From: a virus
Length of the DNA: 46,596 nt
Strand: one strand, 5' to 3'
IMG/VR virus record: IMGVR_UViG_3300032820_001214
Span: 1 to 46,596 of that record
Both the position numbers and the translations under genes were made by a program. The notes below the pieces were generated by a model. It ran no database searches. It saw only the letters and a list, made by a program, of their open reading frames with translations, and had not been told where the DNA came from. This document shows, piece by piece, positions 41,785 through 46,596 of the stretch; positions within the stretch are counted from its first letter, which is position 1; every line of letters starts with the position of its first letter.

Positions 41785-42630
41785 TTATGCGTGGGCTTTT
41801 TGTTGACTCGCATCAGCTTGTTTCATCAACATTTTAAATTTTGTAAACAACTGTGGGTCGTTCATAATGACTTGAAGTTTTTTGGTATAAGGTGCTACTG
41901 CTTTAATTAATTGTGGAGACATAGTTGATCCTGCTGAAACTTTATCTAAACCTTTAGCTACTTGTCCGCCACTTGCTTTACCGCCTGAAATACCTTTTAA
42001 TGCTGTGGCTCTTTGTGCAATTTTAGATTGGTCTTTAGGATCTGTTTGATGTCCGTGTCCTTGATGTTTAGCTGTGTCTGTTGCTCCTGCTGGAACATTG
42101 TGTTGAGGTTGTCCTGTTGGAGATGGAGTCATATCTGCTCCAGGTGGAACTTCTTGTGCTGGTGCTTGTGCTTGTTGTTGTTGGAAACCTTGTGCCGCTT
42201 GTTGTCCAACTGCTTTAACTTTATCAACGCCTCGTCCAACTGCCGCGCCTGTCTTTTGTGCAATACCACCAACGCCGCCTGCTTGGTCAACAGCTTTTCC
42301 AACTGCTTTAGCACCTTTGGCAACTTGTTGGCCTGCCGCTTTGGCACCTTTAGCAATTTGTTGTCCTGCGGCTTTACCTGTTGCTACTGCGGCTTTTTTT
42401 ACGTGTGGTGCCGCCGCCTTAGCTCCTTTATAAGCTAACTTGCCTCCTGCTTTGGCTAATTTGCCTGCGCCTTTAGCCGCCATCCCGACACCTTTAGCAC
42501 CCATTCTAGCCGCCGCCGCTACTGCTGGTAAAATTTCATTAATCTCTTCGTCGGACATACCTTCAGTAATGTAGCCGTGCTTTTTACCGTAGCTAATTAG
42601 TGCGTCGTTTTCGAATTGTTCAAATCTCAT
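41785..42630 (-). CDS. Ala/Gly/Lys-rich virion-type protein
   Basis: 281 residues. A short acidic start (to about 32) is followed by about 115 residues of low-complexity Ala/Gly/Lys/Gln sequence with recurring AAKGA and KGAKA units, then a Pro/Gln/His-rich linker and a helical C-terminal domain (about 225-281). The basic repeats suggest DNA or scaffold binding inside the head. Its start resembles part of the protein at 43649-45847. Opposite-strand frames here are only mirror images of the repeats. Confidence 0.65.
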   Translation of the reverse strand: MRFEQFENDALISYGKKHGYITEGMSDEEINEILPAVAAAARMGAKGVGMAAKGAGKLAKAGGKLAYKGAKAAAPHVKKAAVATGKAAGQQIAKGAKAAGQQVAKGAKAVGKAVDQAGGVGGIAQKTGAAVGRGVDKVKAVGQQAAQGFQQQQAQAPAQEVPPGADMTPSPTGQPQHNVPAGATDTAKHQGHGHQTDPKDQSKIAQRATALKGISGGKASGGQVAKGLDKVSAGSTMSPQLIKAVAPYTKKLQVIMNDPQLFTKFKMLMKQADASQQKAHA

Positions 42631-42747
42631 TTATTTCTTCTTTTTAAACCAGTTTATAGGATTGAGTTTTCCAGCTAAATCTTCAACTTTTTCGTTAACC
42701 CACCATCCAACAACAAAACCGATTATAAATCCTATTGTTAAAAACAT
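42631..42747 (-). CDS. 38-residue membrane protein
   Basis: A short gene from the ATG at 42747 to the TAA at 42631, with a perfect AAAGGAG five bases before the start. One membrane segment (FLTIGFIIGFVVGWW) is followed by a charged part and a lysine-rich end. Location between two virion-type genes suggests a late membrane-associated function; not recognised. Confidence 0.7.
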   Translation of the reverse strand: MFLTIGFIIGFVVGWWVNEKVEDLAGKLNPINWFKKKK

Positions 42748-42756
42748 ATTGCTCCT

Positions 42757-43629
42757 TTAAGTAATTTTCTCTAAACTAGATCTATCAAAATATACTTTAG
42801 TAAAAGTGCCTGGGAATTCTACACCGTAAGTATTGCCATCTTGATCTTTTACTTTTCCCATTTTACCAATGTATTTTGGATTATTAGTATCACTAGTGTT
42901 TCCTTTAATTTTTACTTTCGCACCAATAAGAGGATCTATTTTACCTTTTGTCTTATGCCAAGAACCTATCTCAGCTGGTTTAGTTGAAGGTCCGCCAAGT
43001 CCTTTTCCAAATGCTTGAATAAAATTTGCACCTGATTTACCTATTGCTCCCATATTAGCTTTAGATGGCTTTTCACCCCATCTTCGCATCTTGGTTGTAA
43101 TTGCAAACTCATCGCTGTTTGGAGCTTCTCCAAGTTTTTCAGCTAATTGATTCTGTAATCCTGTTTTATATGATTCTTTGTTTACTAAATCAGTTAAAAA
43201 TTTATTAACTTCTTCTATAGTTTCAAACTCAGCTACTTGTTTATTATGTTGGAATACTTTAAAAGGTTCACCTTTGAATTTTGTAGTATGAAGACCATAC
43301 TTATTCATGCCTGGACCGTAAGGATCAGCAGGTTTAACTTCGTTAACTTTTCCTTCAAACTTATCATCATTAAATTTTGTTGAATAATCAAGATGATGAT
43401 ATACAGTACTTAGATAGTCAGATGCTTTTGTAATTTTAGCTGAAACCCAACCTTCTAACCCTTCTTCTTCAGACATAGTTTTCATCATGTCATGAAGTTT
43501 AATAGAATACTTTGCGGCTTTATATAATTCAGCTCTAGCAAGTTGTATTTCGTGATCTTGCTCAACTTTGTGAGCCAAATCAGCTAAATCTTCTTTAACT
43601 TCTTGTTTTTTAATTTCTTTTTCTCGCAT
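42757..43629 (-). CDS. Virion-type structural protein
   Basis: 290 residues. The segment AAKYSIKLHDMM then LEGWVSAKITKASDYLSTV near residues 37-76 is a recurring helical unit of marine T4-like virion proteins. The C-terminal 55 residues form a beta-rich module (GAKVKIKGNTS, GKMGKVKDQDGNTYGV) resembling an SH3-like barrel. Function unknown. An AAGGA ribosome-binding site precedes it. Confidence 0.65.
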   Translation of the reverse strand: MREKEIKKQEVKEDLADLAHKVEQDHEIQLARAELYKAAKYSIKLHDMMKTMSEEEGLEGWVSAKITKASDYLSTVYHHLDYSTKFNDDKFEGKVNEVKPADPYGPGMNKYGLHTTKFKGEPFKVFQHNKQVAEFETIEEVNKFLTDLVNKESYKTGLQNQLAEKLGEAPNSDEFAITTKMRRWGEKPSKANMGAIGKSGANFIQAFGKGLGGPSTKPAEIGSWHKTKGKIDPLIGAKVKIKGNTSDTNNPKYIGKMGKVKDQDGNTYGVEFPGTFTKVYFDRSSLEKIT

Positions 43630-43648
43630 TATAGTATCCTTGTAGTAT

Positions 43649-45847
43649 TTACCGCTTTACAGCCGCGCCACCCATTAAGTTGTTACCCATATCTAAAGCA
43701 TTAACGGCTGTTCCGTCAGCTTTTTTCTTTTGTGGTGCCTTAGGTAATCCTTTTTTATCCTTTGGTCTGTGTCCGTATGCTTGTTTAGGATTAACTACTG
43801 TAGCAATACTTCCGGCACTTGTAGCACCAGCTGTAGCTGTTTCTTTTATGCCATCATATATTTGTTGTTCGTAATTTTCTTCATTTGACTTGTCATAATC
43901 AATTTTCCATTTAGCTAATTGTCTATATCTACGTTTTACTTCTTGAGCAAGTTCAGGGTCGCTATGCATATAGCGTTCTAACCCATAAAGAGTTTTAATT
44001 TTTTCTCTATAATCTTCTAAATCTTTAACTTCAAAATCACCTTCTAATATTTTAGCAATTTCTTCGTTGGTTAATGATTCTTTTTCATCTTTTGTTTGGT
44101 CTTTTGCTTCTTTATCATCATCAGCATCATATTCACGTCCTGGAACATTTGTCTGATTACGTGCGGCAGTACCAAATTCTTTTTCATCTTCATCTGACCA
44201 ATCGTCATCATCTTCACGATCCGGATCATCATCTGGCCAATTCATTGTATCATTTTCTGGTGCAATACGTCCCCAATATTGATGATCACTTGCATAGTCT
44301 TTAGTTGAATCATAAAATTCGTGGTCTTGAACTCTATCACTATTTTTGCCATCTAGCCATTTATCAAATGCTTCGTCATAATCTTTTGCAGGCACTTTAT
44401 AAAAATGTAATTCAGTTGGGTTGTCCATAATAATATGTGTGCCACGTGCATCAGAATCATAATCATCTGGGTCCATAAAATTACGTCCTATTGGATTTGA
44501 TTTATGCCAAATTGATGATTGTGCTTTATGTGCCGGAGAATCAAGATCCTCGTTAGCTGTTTTTAAAGCCTTACCAACATCTTTATCTTGTGATAAACCT
44601 TTCTTTAATTTTTCAATTTGATTAACAGCGCCTGTCATATTGCCACCCATCTTCTTAGCAATATCAATAGCTTTCTTTTTATTATCGTCTTTGTCTTCAC
44701 CTATATCCCACGGATGTTTCCAGTCACGTGGTTTAGTTTCTTTACCTAATGCATCTGTAGGAACTTCAAGATCAAGTTCATCACGACTCATATATACTTC
44801 AACACCGCTTTGAAATTCTACTTTGTATAGTCCTTGTTTAGGATCAGCTTGTAATATTTTTACTCTTTTACCTTGAGATGTTTTTACAACAGTTCCAACA
44901 CGATCGTCAATAAATTCGTTAATATCTTCACCGTTTGATTTTCTTATTTTATATACGTTTTGTATTTTGTCAATTGCGTCTGGCCAACCATCTACAATAA
45001 CTCTTGCCATGCTTTCAGCTTTGAACTTATCTCCATCTAATACGTGTTGAGCCATTTCTAACCCATAGCCTAAATGAGCTTGGGCGACTCCTAAAAGTCT
45101 TGCTGGAGCATTTTCATCACTTTCGTCTTGTATATCTTCTTGTGGTTGTGCTTCGGGGTCGTCTTCATCTTGTATATAGTCATAAAGTTTTTTACCACCG
45201 TATAAGATTGCAATAATTGCCGTTGCCGGTAACGCCCATTTTACTGCCACTTGTGCAAGTGCTTTGATAGTTTCATTATCAAGCATATCACCTACAAGTT
45301 CTTTGATGTGATCAAATAATTCATCTACTTCAGTATAAATTTTTGCACCTACGCCTAATATTGTAGCTTTAATAGGATGTTTAAGAATTTGTTTTCCTAC
45401 GCCTTTTGCTACACTTCCAGCACCTTTGGCAATCTTTGGTGCTACTTTTATTGCACCTTTACCTGCCGCTTCTGCACCTTTTTGAATAAGTGGTTTGGCA
45501 TTTTTTGCTATATTAGCCGCCGCACCTGCTCCGCTCTGAGCTCCTTTTTTAATTATTTCTTTTGCACCCTTTTTTCCAAGGAATCTAAGCACATGAGGAG
45601 CACCTATTCTAACAGCGGTTGCTAATGCTGGTATTAATAATGGTAAGAAAGCAAGTTCAGTTAAGTGCTGAACATCTTCATTTGTGAATTCGTCTTTGTA
45701 TTTTGCTTTGCGTGGAATTTCTTTAGTTTTATCACCATGAGATCCAGCGGCACCACTCTTTTTAAGATCTTGCATTTGTTTCCAGTTAGGATCGCGGGGT
45801 TTTACTACTCTGCCATCCTTGTATTTTTTAAGCTCGTCAAATTTCAT
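43649..45847 (-). CDS. Large virion-type structural protein
   Basis: 732 residues, modular. Basic start; an Ala/Gly/Lys-rich part with KGA and KAAP units (about 90-160); hydrophobic stretches near 168 and about 200-215 that could cross or line a membrane; a helical unit with HLGYGLEMAQHVLDG (about 258-272); an SH3-like beta module with VGTVVKTSQGKRVKIL (about 317-332); and an acidic Asp/Glu-rich stretch (about 530-600). Opposite-strand frames in the acidic part are shadows. Probably a minor head or internal protein; the late-like promoter at 45867 supports that. Confidence 0.65.
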   Translation of the reverse strand: MKFDELKKYKDGRVVKPRDPNWKQMQDLKKSGAAGSHGDKTKEIPRKAKYKDEFTNEDVQHLTELAFLPLLIPALATAVRIGAPHVLRFLGKKGAKEIIKKGAQSGAGAAANIAKNAKPLIQKGAEAAGKGAIKVAPKIAKGAGSVAKGVGKQILKHPIKATILGVGAKIYTEVDELFDHIKELVGDMLDNETIKALAQVAVKWALPATAIIAILYGGKKLYDYIQDEDDPEAQPQEDIQDESDENAPARLLGVAQAHLGYGLEMAQHVLDGDKFKAESMARVIVDGWPDAIDKIQNVYKIRKSNGEDINEFIDDRVGTVVKTSQGKRVKILQADPKQGLYKVEFQSGVEVYMSRDELDLEVPTDALGKETKPRDWKHPWDIGEDKDDNKKKAIDIAKKMGGNMTGAVNQIEKLKKGLSQDKDVGKALKTANEDLDSPAHKAQSSIWHKSNPIGRNFMDPDDYDSDARGTHIIMDNPTELHFYKVPAKDYDEAFDKWLDGKNSDRVQDHEFYDSTKDYASDHQYWGRIAPENDTMNWPDDDPDREDDDDWSDEDEKEFGTAARNQTNVPGREYDADDDKEAKDQTKDEKESLTNEEIAKILEGDFEVKDLEDYREKIKTLYGLERYMHSDPELAQEVKRRYRQLAKWKIDYDKSNEENYEQQIYDGIKETATAGATSAGSIATVVNPKQAYGHRPKDKKGLPKAPQKKKADGTAVNALDMGNNLMGGAAVKR

Positions 45848-45866
45848 AGTTTTTCCTTGCTTTATG

Positions 45867-45874
45867 TATTTATC
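45867..45874 (-). promoter_or_regulatory. Late promoter-like NATAAATA motif
   Basis: GATAAATA on the minus strand, 19 bases before the ATG at 45847, overlapping the last codons of the gene upstream. Confidence 0.5.
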
Positions 45875-46596
45875 TTTTAGCTAGTTTAGTAGCTGTAGCA
45901 TACATAACTGCTTTAGCATCATCACCATAGCGGTTTGCGAAGCCTTTTTTGTCTTTTTTCATGCCCTTAACAATACGTTCTTTGCTTTTTTCTTCACCTT
46001 TAGATAGTGAGCGTTCTGTAGCTGGATTTCTTCCTTTTCTAGCGTGTGCTCTAGGTGAATGCTCGTCATCATGTATGGTATAGTTTTTACCATCCCACGT
46101 TACATCGTGCCCTGAAAGAAGTTCGTATATTTTCTTTAATAATCTTGGATCATATTCTGTTTTGCCATATCCTTTTTGTGGCTGTCTAACTTTATCAGCA
46201 ACAAAGTCTTTAAAATCGCTGTATTTCATTTTTAAAGGACCTTCAGCAACAACTATAGTTTCTTTAATAAAATGTTGTTTTAATGTTTTTGCAGTTCTTT
46301 CAAATTTATGGTCTTTATGTTTAAATCCTATACCTCCAGCCGCTTCCCATTTTGCAATATTTTGTCCAAAGTCATCTATTAAGATGTTTGGTGTTCCATC
46401 TGGTTGTGTAGCATACTGTTTCTTGTTAGTTGTAATAATAACATCATCAGGTGGGAAACTTTTTAAGTTTTTTTCAGCCCATTCTTTTTTACTTGGCTCA
46501 ACTCTATGATCGTCTGCCATAGGTGCAGAAAGAATATTATAGTTTCCTTTAACTTCTTTAATAATGCCTAATAAGTTAAACGCATTAGGGGCCGGT
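45870..46596 (-). CDS. HAD-like N-terminal domain protein, 5' partial
   Basis: The frame stays open to the right edge, so the ATG at 46520 is probably internal: the 25 codons before it read smoothly (for example NAFNLLGIIKEV and NYNILSAP). The first part carries GTPNILIDDFGQNI then WEAAGGIGFKH, the motif IV region of a HAD-type nucleotidase-like domain. The C-terminal part is basic and ends with NRYGDDAKAVMYATATKLAK, an ending found on marine T4-like virion proteins. A fusion of an enzyme-like domain with a virion tag is the simplest reading. Confidence 0.65.
   Translation of the reverse strand, partial: PAPNAFNLLGIIKEVKGNYNILSAPMADDHRVEPSKKEWAEKNLKSFPPDDVIITTNKKQYATQPDGTPNILIDDFGQNIAKWEAAGGIGFKHKDHKFERTAKTLKQHFIKETIVVAEGPLKMKYSDFKDFVADKVRQPQKGYGKTEYDPRLLKKIYELLSGHDVTWDGKNYTIHDDEHSPRAHARKGRNPATERSLSKGEEKSKERIVKGMKKDKKGFANRYGDDAKAVMYATATKLAKR

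Noticed and set aside
42013-42438. Cysteine-rich frame on the plus strand
   Set aside because: It is the reverse image of the Ala/Gly/Lys repeat gene at 41785-42630; its Cys/Leu/Ser make-up is what that repeat gives in the other frame, and it has no ribosome-binding site.
44074-44304. His/Leu-rich frame on the plus strand
   Set aside because: Mirror of the Asp/Glu-rich stretch in the large structural protein; no start signal and no family resemblance.
1-46596. tRNA genes, CRISPR arrays, insertion sequences, integrase and attachment sites
   Set aside because: Reading the intergenic gaps (all under about 130 bases) showed no cloverleaf, spaced repeats, transposase or terminal inverted repeats.
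1-46596. Firm assignment to a cyanophage
   Set aside because: Many small genes resemble those of cyanophages, but no photosynthesis or carbon-metabolism gene is present and similar genes occur in pelagiphages, so the host is left open.

Overview
The window looks like part of the genome of a marine T4-like myovirus (cyanophage/pelagiphage type). It is AT-rich and densely packed, with many 1-4 base start/stop overlaps. It carries T4 core replication genes (DNA polymerase gp43 with a C-terminal clamp-binding tail, sliding clamp gp45, an RNase H-type 5'-3' exonuclease, a DexA-like exonuclease, a DsbA-like protein), late promoters of the NATAAATA type, and structural proteins typical of marine T4-like phages. 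No photosynthesis gene, tRNA, integrase or CRISPR array was seen, so the host (cyanobacterium, SAR11 or another marine bacterium) is not fixed by this window.

Region 1-12049 is an accessory island unlike the rest. A plus-strand operon (1-3581) holds the end of a radical SAM enzyme, a small methyltransferase, a DUF59 Fe-S assembly protein and two more radical SAM enzymes. A convergent minus-strand operon (7310-3562) holds a QueC-like PP-loop ATPase, an N-terminal-twitch radical SAM enzyme, an unknown protein and another radical SAM enzyme. A plus-strand operon (7359-12049) holds three 2OG-Fe(II) oxygenase-fold proteins, two kinase-like proteins, a PLP-aminotransferase-like protein and a GNAT-like protein. 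This combination is the best candidate for an undescribed biosynthetic or modification system.

Region 12041-46596 is entirely on the minus strand. From right to left it holds: virion structural proteins (46596-41090) with late promoters; three tandem oxygenase paralogues, DsbA, a small HAD protein, DNA polymerase and DexA (41080-35197); a porphobilinogen synthase, a two-domain nucleotidyltransferase and an epimerase (35189-32691); a clamp operon with a short FTR1-like iron permease and a DpdA-like DNA transglycosylase (32642-29803); QueD, a glycosyltransferase, a cupin, an oxygenase, a phosphoribosyltransferase, a HIT protein, an SGNH protein, FolE and QueE (29581-21466); the 5'-3' exonuclease; a MoxR ATPase and VWA-metallopeptidase pair; small conserved phage proteins; and a tail-fibre-like protein.

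Two themes link the genes. First, FolE, QueD, QueE, the QueC-like ATPase and DpdA together could make preQ0 and insert it into phage DNA. Second, iron use is unusually heavy: five radical SAM proteins in the island plus QueE, eight 2OG-Fe(II) oxygenase-like proteins, a DUF59 Fe-S factor and an FTR1-like permease, alongside HemB. Near-consensus sigma70-type promoters (six of seven with exactly 17-bp spacing) sit before the replication and metabolic modules, and NATAAATA motifs sit before structural genes, which suggests early and late expression classes. No gene-free stretch longer than 300 bases occurs.
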